From contig JAGRBY010000476.1 of the NCBI GenBank assembly GCA_020433835.1, positions 1 through 5,797 of the forward strand: DNA of 5,797 nucleotides, in the 5' to 3' direction. Of the stretch, positions 1 through 5,768 are shown piece after piece. The notes under the pieces are model-generated. The model did no database searches. It had not been told where the DNA came from and saw nothing but the letters and a program-made list of their open reading frames with translations. Numbering within the stretch: position 1 is the stretch's first letter; every line of letters starts with the position of its first letter. This DNA comes from Anaerolineae bacterium (GTDB lineage: Bacteria; Chloroflexota; Anaerolineae; 4572-78; J111). The translations under genes were made by a program, and so were the position numbers.

Positions 1-283
1 TAACACTATTGCGAGCAATCCGAAAAAGCCAGGCTCCAAACGGTAACCCTTGCATTTTGTATCGCCCCAAATTATCCCAGGCTTTGAGAAATACCTGAGA
101 TGACAAGTCTTCGGCTGTTTGTTTGTTACCAACTCGATGAAGAATAAAGCGGTATACATCATCGATATAAATGTCATACAGCCCGGCAAAAGCATCGGTA
201 TCGCCCGATTTCGCCCGTTTGATTAACTGAGCTTCTTGCGAGGCCGACTCTGGCAGCTGGGCTGCACCGGCACTTTCAATCAA
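1..283 (-). CDS. ECF-type RNA polymerase sigma-70 factor, N-terminal part (gene runs off the left edge)
   Basis: Seen: the minus strand translates without a stop into about 94 residues containing the core of sigma-70 region 2: QEAQLIKRAKSGDTDAFAGL, then YDIYIDDVYRFILHRVG, then a region 2.2 core AEDLSSQVFLKAW and a region 2.4-like PFGAWLFRIARNSV. This arrangement is typical of extracytoplasmic-function sigma factors, which direct core RNA polymerase to a small regulon. Region 4, which would read the -35 element, lies beyond the window. There is no in-frame ATG before the conserved core. I chose the TTG at 283 because AGGTG lies 5 nt upstream and because it leaves a short leader peptide, as is usual in the family. 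A GTG at 328 is the alternative; it would add a hydrophobic stretch that is odd for a sigma factor. The family call is confident; the exact start is not. No anti-sigma gene is visible, but the downstream side is cut off. Confidence 0.88.
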   Translation of the reverse strand, partial: MIESAGAAQLPESASQEAQLIKRAKSGDTDAFAGLYDIYIDDVYRFILHRVGNKQTAEDLSSQVFLKAWDNLGRYKMQGLPFGAWLFRIARNSV

Positions 284-349
284 GGTTACACCTATGAGAA
301 CGACAAACAAGAATAAACTGTTACGCACTTCCCGAAAAATCAGCTTAGA

Positions 350-378
350 AAGTATATCATACTTATTTTTGCTGCCAA
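350..378 (-). promoter_or_regulatory. Likely promoter of the ECF sigma gene with a dyad over its -10 box
   Basis: Read on the minus strand, TTGGCA (378-373) is followed after 16 nt by TATACT (356-351). Each box differs from the sigma70 consensus at one position. The -10 box lies within a perfect inverted repeat, AAGTAT-GAT-ATACTT (350-364), which could be a repressor or autoregulatory operator. A transcript would start near 344, giving a leader of about 60 nt to the TTG at 283. The boxes are seen directly; their activity and the operator role are inferred. Confidence 0.5.
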
Positions 379-428
379 ACCTAAATTTTGGAGTGGTTTT
401 ATAAACGTTAGAGGCGCAAAGAGGCAGG

Positions 429-1193
429 CTAGCGATTATACTGAATACGCTGCCCTAACAACCAACTAAGTAAAAATTCTGTAACGAGGATAACAAGGAT
501 AAAGGCAATGTCGACGGCAATGGTAATAGTAAAAGCCGAGAGCAGGTACGTAAATCCCGTTAAAATAATCCGTTGAAAATTATCAGGCAGCGAGGGGTTG
601 ATGCCCAGACCAATGGCCAGGACAATTGCCAAACCAATATACAGCAGGACTGTTCGCCACGATTCACGATCTGAAGCGCTGGGCAGCATGGCGTTAGAGA
701 TAGCAAAGACAAGGTATAGCCAAATCCAAACATCGGGCAAAATTAAAGTTTGAACCAGTGTTTGCCAAATGGCTTCAACATCGCCCGAAACGAGCGCTTG
801 TCCGATACTGGTCAAGTTCAACTGCCCCTGGCCGATAAGCAAAACGGCGATGCTACCAAAAATTAAGGGGGCGACGCCAATCAAACTGTGACGAAAGGGG
901 TCATCAACATAAACCTGAACGGCTCCCATTTGCAACTGTCCTCCCTTTTTGACTTCGGGCCATAGGGAGAATTTTGTGGTTTTTACGCCGATAAAATTGG
1001 CCGTAAGCCAGTGGCTTAACTCGTGCAAAAAAGTTCCCGGTAAAAAGATAACCCAAAAAAACCACATTGCCACCTGAGGGCTACCGGTTAATAAAAAAGC
1101 AACCCCCTGCACGTGGCTACTAATCCAGCGATTCAGGGGGTATAAGATTAAAAGTGAAATAATCAACCAAAAAAGAATTGACCAACCAGACAT
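429..1193 (-). CDS. M50-family (site-2 protease-like) integral membrane zinc metallopeptidase
   Basis: Seen: a 254-residue, very hydrophobic protein with about six possible membrane segments (around 4-22, 40-63, 102-121, 147-170, 180-198 and 209-246). The zinc protease motif HELSH is at residues 57-61 (H57, E58, H61), inside the second segment. A second motif, NAMLPSASD at 167-175, matches the Asn...Pro...Asp motif that supplies the third zinc ligand in M50 enzymes (D175 here). The usual Gly after that Asp is Arg. Known for the family: intramembrane or membrane-proximal cleavage of membrane proteins, including anti-sigma factors and spore pro-sigma factors. There is no PDZ domain. The ATG has no Shine-Dalgarno (the preceding bases are CCCCTTAAAAATTT), but a later start would remove the first membrane segment. 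The gene follows tpiA by 91 nt and precedes the ECF sigma gene. The substrate is unknown. Confidence 0.82.
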   Translation of the reverse strand: MSGWSILFWLIISLLILYPLNRWISSHVQGVAFLLTGSPQVAMWFFWVIFLPGTFLHELSHWLTANFIGVKTTKFSLWPEVKKGGQLQMGAVQVYVDDPFRHSLIGVAPLIFGSIAVLLIGQGQLNLTSIGQALVSGDVEAIWQTLVQTLILPDVWIWLYLVFAISNAMLPSASDRESWRTVLLYIGLAIVLAIGLGINPSLPDNFQRIILTGFTYLLSAFTITIAVDIAFILVILVTEFLLSWLLGQRIQYNR

Positions 1194-1221
1194 AAATTTT
1201 TAAGGGGTACAAAATTGAGGG

Positions 1222-1252
1222 AGACAGGGCAGATTTTGCACCTACCCTGTCT
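1222..1252. terminator. Hairpin between tpiA and the M50 gene (possible weak terminator or attenuator)
   Basis: AGACAGGG (1222-1229) and CCCTGTCT (1245-1252) form a perfect 8-bp stem with a 15-nt loop. It lies 32 nt after the tpiA stop and 28 nt before the M50 start. On the minus strand the stem is followed by CCCTCAATTTTG, which is not a good uridine tract. Intrinsic termination would therefore be weak at best. It could instead be an mRNA 3' end stabiliser or a processing site. Similar structure on the plus strand also lacks a T tract. Confidence 0.45.
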
Positions 1253-1284
1253 AATATATCTAAAGCAACAATCTTCTAAGTAGT

Positions 1285-2040
1285 TTAGGCAGAAGCCTCA
1301 ACTAAAGCCATAAACGAATCGACTTTGAGACTGGCCCCACCAACGAGAGCGCCGTCAATATCAGGTTGAGCGATAAATCCGGCAATGTTGTCGGGTTTGA
1401 CGCTGCCACCGTATTGCACACGAATTTGATCAGCCACATCATCACCATACAGACCGGCTAAAACGCCTCGAATACTGTTTTTGATGATACCGTTAGCCAT
1501 ATCTGGGTCGGCAGTTTTGCCGGTGCCGATGGCCCAAATAGGTTCATAGGCTACAATCACTTTGGCTGCTTCATCGGGTGATAAGCCATCAAAGGCTGCC
1601 TTTACCTGGCCACCCACGAACGTTTCGGTTTCGCCGTTTTCGTTTTGCGTTAAGTCTTCGCCAACACAAACAATGGGTATTAAGCTATGGGTCAGAGCTA
1701 CTTTGATTTTTTTATTAACGCCTTCATCGGTTTCGCCAAAATATTGGCGTCGCTCAGAGTGGCCCAAAATAACATAATCGCACAACTCGGCCACCATGAC
1801 GGGTGAAATTTCACCGGTGTAAGCACCTTGTATTTCCCAATACATATTTTGCGCGCCTAAACCAACTTTCGTGCCTGCTACGATGTCTTTAACCGCAGAT
1901 AAGGCCGTAAACGTAGGGCACAAAACAACATCTACGCCACTTGTGCTTTCAACCGCATCACATACTCCTTTGGCGAGTTCAATCGCCTCGGCTACGGTTT
2001 TGTGCATCTTCCAATTTCCTGCAATGATAGGTGTTCGCAC
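1285..2040 (-). CDS. tpiA: Triosephosphate isomerase
   Basis: Interconverts dihydroxyacetone phosphate and glyceraldehyde 3-phosphate in glycolysis and gluconeogenesis; cytoplasmic, a (beta/alpha)8 barrel, usually a dimer. With the GTG start at 2040 the protein has 251 residues, the usual length. Catalytic elements are all present: the GNWKM motif with N9 and K11, the electrophilic His H94 in VILGHSERR, the general base E166 in AYEPIWAIGTG, flexible loop 6 (AIGTGKTA, about 170-177), and phosphate-binding YGGSVKP and LVGGASL near the end. The start is chosen because AGGAGGT (2054-2048) sits 8 nt ahead of the GTG. A TTG at 2064 is in frame and would give 259 residues, but it would put the Shine-Dalgarno inside the coding region and add eight residues before the conserved start of the barrel. 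The gene follows pfkB by 92 nt and is probably transcribed with it. Confidence 0.97.
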   Translation of the reverse strand: MRTPIIAGNWKMHKTVAEAIELAKGVCDAVESTSGVDVVLCPTFTALSAVKDIVAGTKVGLGAQNMYWEIQGAYTGEISPVMVAELCDYVILGHSERRQYFGETDEGVNKKIKVALTHSLIPIVCVGEDLTQNENGETETFVGGQVKAAFDGLSPDEAAKVIVAYEPIWAIGTGKTADPDMANGIIKNSIRGVLAGLYGDDVADQIRVQYGGSVKPDNIAGFIAQPDIDGALVGGASLKVDSFMALVEASA

Positions 2041-2047
2041 TTTATAT

Positions 2048-2054
2048 ACCTCCT
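2048..2054 (-). promoter_or_regulatory. Strong ribosome binding site that decides the tpiA start
   Basis: The minus strand reads AGGAGGT, nearly the full complement of the 16S rRNA 3' end, 8 nt before a GTG at 2040-2038. No other tpiA start candidate has comparable support. The six bases GGAGGT are exactly complementary to ACCTCC located a few bases after the pfkB stop (2124-2119), so the site could be masked in the mRNA when pfkB is not being translated. Confidence 0.85.
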
Positions 2055-2132
2055 CTTTCTTCAATTAAATTGTGTTTGCAATAGCTTACACCATTGTTAA
2101 CTGCTCGAGCAAACTTAGGGAGGTTAGCCGCG

Positions 2133-3137
2133 TTAGATTATTCCTTCAAACCAAGCGGTTAACTCTTCTAAAGCCGGCTGAGCAGATGCCCACTCGTCTT
2201 TGAAATAGTGCTGCTCTATAAGCTTTGATACGTCGTTTCGGTTTAGAGACGCTGCTCCAGACCCATCGTGCATAGTTACTAAGCCACCGAGAGCATTGCC
2301 TAGAGCCGCTGAGGACTCCCAACTTAAACCTACTAAACGTCCCAATACCACACCGGCATTAAAACTATCACCGGCTCCGGTTGTATCTTTGACCTTAACA
2401 TTAAAAGAGGGTAAATAGGCCCGTTTATCACCTACGGCTATAAGACAGCCATCGGTGCCCCGTTTGGTAATAATAGCCGATGCTCCTTTGCCATTAAGCA
2501 AATAACTCAAGCTATCGTCAATAGACGACTTTTTGGCCAATAATGTCACTTCCTGCTCATTTGGCAGAAGAACATCAATTCGAGGAAAAAGGTCAACAAT
2601 CTGAGATCGGGCGCGGAGAGCAGGTTCGGTACCAATATCCAAACTCACCCTAGTATGGGGCGAATTTTCAGCAATGTCAAGAACGGTGAGGATTGTTTCG
2701 TATTGTTGTTGGGCTAAAAATGAATAGCTAGAGAGATGTATCCAACGACAATTTTTAAAGTAGGCTGCATCGATAACATTGGCTTGCGTAAATGAGTTGG
2801 CTCCCCGAGAACCAAACATCGTGCGTTCGCCATCGACCGTTACGGCAATAAATATGAGACCGGTACTTACTTTCGGATCGATTTGAACAGCACTACAGTC
2901 AACACCGGCAGCGGCTAAATCCTCTAACACTTGCTTTGCCAAAGTGTCTGAGCCAACCCGGCCAATAAACCCCACATCCATGTCCATTTTTGCCAGGGCG
3001 ATGGCCGTATTTACCGCAGATCCACCGGTATGCATCTGCATTGATGTAGCAATAGCTTCAGTTCCGGGTAAAGGATAGGACGGAATCGTAAAAACTACAT
3101 CGACATTTATGTCGCCCATAACAATAATATCGGGCAT
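2133..3137 (-). CDS. PfkB/ribokinase-family carbohydrate kinase
   Basis: ATP-dependent phosphorylation of a sugar or nucleoside; a cytoplasmic ribokinase-fold enzyme. Seen in the 334 residues: an N-terminal strand with GDINVDVV (8-15), the first PfkB signature region TGGSAVNTAIALAK (37-50), GRVGSD (59-64), the LPNEQE motif (191-196, Asn-Glu that helps coordinate Mg-phosphate), and the second signature DTTGAGDSFNAG (251-262) with the anion hole and catalytic base D257. The length is near the upper side of the family norm because of a C-terminal tail (about 305-334). The ATG is preceded by GAGGGAG (3154-3148), 10 nt away. The substrate cannot be read from the sequence; ribose, adenosine, fructose derivatives or fructose 6-phosphate are all possible. 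The neighbouring tpiA makes a role in sugar phosphate metabolism plausible. It lies 95 nt after the histidine kinase. Confidence 0.9.
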   Translation of the reverse strand: MPDIIVMGDINVDVVFTIPSYPLPGTEAIATSMQMHTGGSAVNTAIALAKMDMDVGFIGRVGSDTLAKQVLEDLAAAGVDCSAVQIDPKVSTGLIFIAVTVDGERTMFGSRGANSFTQANVIDAAYFKNCRWIHLSSYSFLAQQQYETILTVLDIAENSPHTRVSLDIGTEPALRARSQIVDLFPRIDVLLPNEQEVTLLAKKSSIDDSLSYLLNGKGASAIITKRGTDGCLIAVGDKRAYLPSFNVKVKDTTGAGDSFNAGVVLGRLVGLSWESSAALGNALGGLVTMHDGSGAASLNRNDVSKLIEQHYFKDEWASAQPALEELTAWFEGII

Positions 3138-3160
3138 ATAACAAAAACTCCCTCGTAAGA

Positions 3161-3188
3161 TGTATAGAAGTAGACGATTCGAGGTTAA
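3161..3188 (-). promoter_or_regulatory. Possible weak promoter ahead of the sugar kinase gene
   Basis: On the minus strand TTAACC (3188-3183) is followed after 16 nt by TATACA (3166-3161); each box matches four of six consensus positions. If used, transcription would begin about 15-20 nt before the ATG and include the GAGGGAG ribosome site. The gene could equally be read through from the kinase gene upstream, since no terminator is evident in the 95-nt gap. Confidence 0.25.
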
Positions 3189-3232
3189 CTAAATTCATTT
3201 TTAAATGTGACGCTGAGGGTTAATCGTAATAA

Positions 3233-4660
3233 CTATGTATCGTGTACATCTGGCGCACTAGGCAACACAACTACAAAATTACTTCCTTTGCCAACAACAC
3301 TTTCGACCCATACTCGCCCTTTATGAATTTCAACCATGCCTTTTGTAATCGCTAATCCAAGCCCCATGCCTTGATATTTTCGCGTAAGAGGCGGCTCTAC
3401 TTGGTAGAATTGGTCAAAAATGCGCTCGTAATCTTCAGAAGCAATCCCGATCCCCGTATCAATAACGTTCAACCAATACTTATGGCCTTTTAATTCAAGG
3501 TTAATATGTATTCGCCCTTTTTCAGGCGTAAATTTGATAGCGTTACTAATTAAGTTGGCTAATATTAAATATACTTTTTGTCGATCGGCATCGATATTTA
3601 AGGGGGAGTCACCGGGAACAAACTTTTTGGTTAAGATAAGGTTTTTGCCGGAAATAATATCAGAGAACTCATCAATAAGATCTAAAACCAATTGTTTTAG
3701 AGAAAAAATACTCCGCGAGAGTTGAAGCTCTTCAGTTTGGATATGTCGGACGTTAACCATATCATCAATAAGCGACCGCAACTTCATAGCACTAGACAGC
3801 ACTATTTCAAGTTGCTCGCTGGCCTGACCTGATACGTTATCTTTCAGAAAAGTAGCATAGCCCAGTATAACGGATAAGGGTGTCCTCAACTCATGAGAGG
3901 CAATACTTACGAAATCATTTTTTAATTGATCAACTTCCGACAAATCGCGATAGGCCTGCTGCAACTCATCTAACAAGCGGGCATTTTCAATGGCAATAGC
4001 AGCCTGAGCAGCTAAGGTAGTAGCAATTTGAATATCATCTTCACTAAAACCCTCATCACCATTTTTATTAATAACTTCCAAAACGCCGATGACTTTGTTG
4101 CGCACTTGCAGAGGCACACCTAAGATCGACCGCGTTTCAAAATCTAACGCCTCATCAACATTACCGTGCCAACGCGGATCGCTTTTAACATCTCGAATCA
4201 AAAGGGGGCGATCCTGTCTAACCACCCAGCCGCCAATACTTCCATCAAGTGGTATGATCAGATCTTTTAAAGCCTCGGTTAGGCCACCAGTCGACTCGGC
4301 AAAGCGCAGTTCTCCGGTGTTTTTGTCGATCAGCATAATCGAGCAAGCTTCCGTATCGGTTAATTCAGTTGCCGACTGAACCATAATTTGCAAAAGCGGC
4401 TCAAGACTCAACACCGAGTTCAGCATTTGGCCCACTTTTACAATTCGCTCGAGATAACTTATACGGCGCTCTAAGCCGGCAATTTTTTGCCTTAAAACGG
4501 AGTCTAAGTCTCGGGAGTCTACTTCGAATGGTAAGGTTATATCGTCATAATCGTCTGATATATCATCAAAGGTGTCAACTTCAGAATGTTGATCTGAGGT
4601 ATCGTCATTTTCAGGACCGGATTTCGAAGTTCCGTCGGGGTCATCAAGATATTTTAGCAT
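3233..4660 (-). CDS. Soluble GAF-domain sensor histidine kinase (orphan)
   Basis: Seen, 475 residues: an acidic, low-complexity N-terminus rich in Asp, Glu and Ser (about 1-52); a short likely coiled coil (about 53-75, LERRISYLERI); a GAF domain (about 88-227); a linker helix (228-245); a HisKA dimerisation domain with H-box SHELRTPL and phospho-acceptor H256; and a HATPase_c domain with N-box NLISNAIKFTP (N369 and N373), G1 box DTGIGI (401-406), F-box IFDQFYQ and G2 box GMGLGL (431-436). All catalytic motifs are intact, so autophosphorylation is expected. No membrane segment or signal peptide is present, so the protein should be cytoplasmic and sense an internal ligand or partner through GAF. 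No receiver or regulator gene is adjacent, so its partner must be elsewhere. The ATG has only a distant AAGGG (11 nt upstream). It is driven by the promoter at 4791-4819. Confidence 0.93.
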   Translation of the reverse strand: MLKYLDDPDGTSKSGPENDDTSDQHSEVDTFDDISDDYDDITLPFEVDSRDLDSVLRQKIAGLERRISYLERIVKVGQMLNSVLSLEPLLQIMVQSATELTDTEACSIMLIDKNTGELRFAESTGGLTEALKDLIIPLDGSIGGWVVRQDRPLLIRDVKSDPRWHGNVDEALDFETRSILGVPLQVRNKVIGVLEVINKNGDEGFSEDDIQIATTLAAQAAIAIENARLLDELQQAYRDLSEVDQLKNDFVSIASHELRTPLSVILGYATFLKDNVSGQASEQLEIVLSSAMKLRSLIDDMVNVRHIQTEELQLSRSIFSLKQLVLDLIDEFSDIISGKNLILTKKFVPGDSPLNIDADRQKVYLILANLISNAIKFTPEKGRIHINLELKGHKYWLNVIDTGIGIASEDYERIFDQFYQVEPPLTRKYQGMGLGLAITKGMVEIHKGRVWVESVVGKGSNFVVVLPSAPDVHDT

Positions 4661-4709
4661 AGTAATTTCAACCCTTGGATTAAACCAAACGTGAGTTGAC
4701 TTCTAATCT

Positions 4710-4740
4710 TGTCTGCTGGCATTAGGCACCATCTCAGACA
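4710..4740 (-). promoter_or_regulatory. Imperfect hairpin in the histidine kinase leader
   Basis: In the leader, TGTCTG and CAGACA (4740-4735 and 4715-4710 on the minus strand) pair perfectly. Inside them TGG (4731-4729) and CCA (4719-4717) can pair around a 9-nt loop. The bulged stem lies 49 nt before the start codon. It has no T tract, so it is not a terminator. It may be a regulatory or stabilising structure, or chance. No known riboswitch is recognised. Confidence 0.25.
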
Positions 4741-4790
4741 GTTCATCGTAATATTATTATAGAGCAAAAAATATTAGATTACCTGGCTGA

Positions 4791-4819
4791 ATTATACACA
4801 AGCTAACAAGGTTTGTCTA
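4791..4819 (-). promoter_or_regulatory. Sigma70-type promoter of the histidine kinase gene
   Basis: The minus strand reads TAGACA (4819-4814), a 17-nt spacer, then TATAAT (4796-4791): five of six at -35, six of six at -10, ideal spacing. Transcription should start near 4784, giving a leader of about 124 nt. A second exact TATAAT (4761-4756) lies downstream but has no matching -35 box. The promoter sits just after the tlyA terminator-like hairpin, fitting a separate transcription unit. Confidence 0.65.
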
Positions 4820-4838
4820 TGATAACAAATTTAAATGC

Positions 4839-4860
4839 AAAAACAGGACTTTTCAAGCCC
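4839..4860 (-). terminator. Weak intrinsic terminator-like hairpin after tlyA
   Basis: Four bases past the tlyA stop, the transcript can form GGGCUU (4860-4855) paired with AAGUCC (4851-4846), including one G-U pair, around a 3-nt loop GAA. It is followed by UGUUUUUGC with five uridines at 4843-4839. The stem is short at 6 bp, so efficiency may be low, but the position and tail suit a factor-independent terminator. Confidence 0.5.
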
Positions 4861-4864
4861 GCCA

Positions 4865-5653
4865 CTAACCATACAAATTACGCATGCACTGTTTAATAGC
4901 CTGTTCTGGGTCAACTGAAGGCCAATCCCGTTGCCATCCTAAATACAGTAAAAACTCGTGGTTACCAGCCGGTCCTGTAATAGGCGAAGCACACAATCCT
5001 ACCACAGATAATTCTAACTGCCTTGCGTACTCCATTACATTGAGCAAAACCTGGCGATGAACCTCTGGATCACGTACAATACCGCCCTTTTTTACCTGCG
5101 ATCGGCCGGCCTCAAACTGTGGCTTCACCAAAGCGATTACCGACGCCGGATGTTTTAGCCATTTTACGACGGAAGGTAGAATAAGATTAAGTGAAATAAA
5201 GGAAGCATCAATAGTGGCCAAATCAATTGCTTCCGGCAACGAGTCTAAGTGGCGAGCATTAGTACGTTCCATAACTATAACGCGCTCATCTTGCCGCAAT
5301 TTCCAAGCCAATTGCCCATAGCCGACATCTATGGCGTAAACCTTAGCAGCGCCCCGTTGTAGCAATAAATCCGTAAATCCTCCAGTCGATGCGCCTACAT
5401 CAGCACATACAAAATCTTTTGGATTTACCTGGAAGTCATCTAAAGCGGCCACTAACTTTAGACCGCCACGACTCACATAAGGTAGCTCTTCATCCACTGT
5501 AATATCAGCTTCAGTTTGAACGGTCATCCCAGCTTTGCTGACTATCTGTCCGTTAAGCCTAACTTTACCGGCCATAATAAGAGCTTGGGCTTTTGCCCGA
5601 CTTTCTGCTAATCCGCGCTCGTATAACAAGGTATCTAACCGTAATTTCTTCAT
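4865..5653 (-). CDS. tlyA: TlyA-family 23S/16S rRNA (cytidine-2'-O)-methyltransferase
   Basis: A 262-residue protein with an S4 RNA-binding domain at the N-terminus (about 4-60; [20 protein letters not shown] and VRLNG) joined through SRGGLKL to an FtsJ-like SAM-dependent methyltransferase domain. The SAM-binding motif I is [11 protein letters not shown] (85-95). The expected catalytic tetrad is complete: K66 (SRGGLK), D149 (TIDASF), K177 (VKPQFEAG) and E233 (NHEF), in the same order as in characterised mycobacterial TlyA, where 2'-O-methylation of 16S and 23S rRNA affects capreomycin and viomycin sensitivity. Older annotation calls this family haemolysin; rRNA methylation is the better supported role. 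No signal peptide; cytoplasmic. The ATG at 5653 begins the canonical MKKLRLD; it has no Shine-Dalgarno, and a TATGAT box sits 13 nt before it, so a very short leader is possible. Which rRNA sites are modified cannot be read here. Confidence 0.94.
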   Translation of the reverse strand: MKKLRLDTLLYERGLAESRAKAQALIMAGKVRLNGQIVSKAGMTVQTEADITVDEELPYVSRGGLKLVAALDDFQVNPKDFVCADVGASTGGFTDLLLQRGAAKVYAIDVGYGQLAWKLRQDERVIVMERTNARHLDSLPEAIDLATIDASFISLNLILPSVVKWLKHPASVIALVKPQFEAGRSQVKKGGIVRDPEVHRQVLLNVMEYARQLELSVVGLCASPITGPAGNHEFLLYLGWQRDWPSVDPEQAIKQCMRNLYG

Positions 5654-5665
5654 ACGTTCAAGAGT

Positions 5666-5671
5666 ATCATA
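5666..5671 (-). promoter_or_regulatory. Possible -10 box close to the tlyA start
   Basis: The minus strand reads TATGAT, five of six against TATAAT. Transcription from it would begin near 5659, about 6 nt before the ATG, giving a nearly leaderless mRNA, which fits the missing Shine-Dalgarno. No convincing -35 box is present at 16-18 nt; that position falls in an AT-rich dyad (5684-5700). Weak on its own. Confidence 0.3.
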
Positions 5672-5683
5672 ACCATCTTTAAC

Positions 5684-5700
5684 TTACAAAATTATTGTAA
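5684..5700. repeat. Inverted repeat upstream of tlyA (possible operator)
   Basis: TTACAA (5684-5689) and TTGTAA (5695-5700) form perfect 6-bp arms around 5 nt. It overlaps where a -35 element for the TATGAT at 5671-5666 would lie. A second short dyad, TATTG-N6-CAATA, is at 5731-5746. Both are AT-rich, so chance occurrence is likely; a regulator site is only a possibility. Confidence 0.3.
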
Positions 5701-5768
5701 TCGGGTAAAGGTTTTTCCTTATCAAGCAGATATTGTTAAATCAATACCATGGCCAAAAAATAGCGAAA

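Noticed and set aside
1562..2068. Plus-strand open frames of 71 and 65 codons antisense to tpiA
   Set aside because: They overlap a fully conserved enzyme gene on the other strand, have no recognisable motifs and are explained as shadows of its codon use.
2102..2111. Perfect palindrome TGCTCGAGCA between pfkB and tpiA as an operator
   Set aside because: Only 10 bp with no promoter boxes around it and no second copy seen; kept only as a remark on the local mRNA structure.
3197..3208. CATTT-TT-AAATG repeat between the histidine kinase and pfkB as a terminator
   Set aside because: AT-only short stem with a 2-nt centre and no T tract after it; not a plausible terminator.
3534..4379. Plus-strand open frames of 63 and 96 codons antisense to the histidine kinase
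   Set aside because: Both lie within conserved GAF and kinase coding sequence and show no domain, ribosome site or promoter of their own.
4756..4761. Second exact TATAAT in the histidine kinase leader as a promoter
   Set aside because: No acceptable -35 box at 16-18 nt (the bases there read AGGTAA or similar), and the region is AT-rich.
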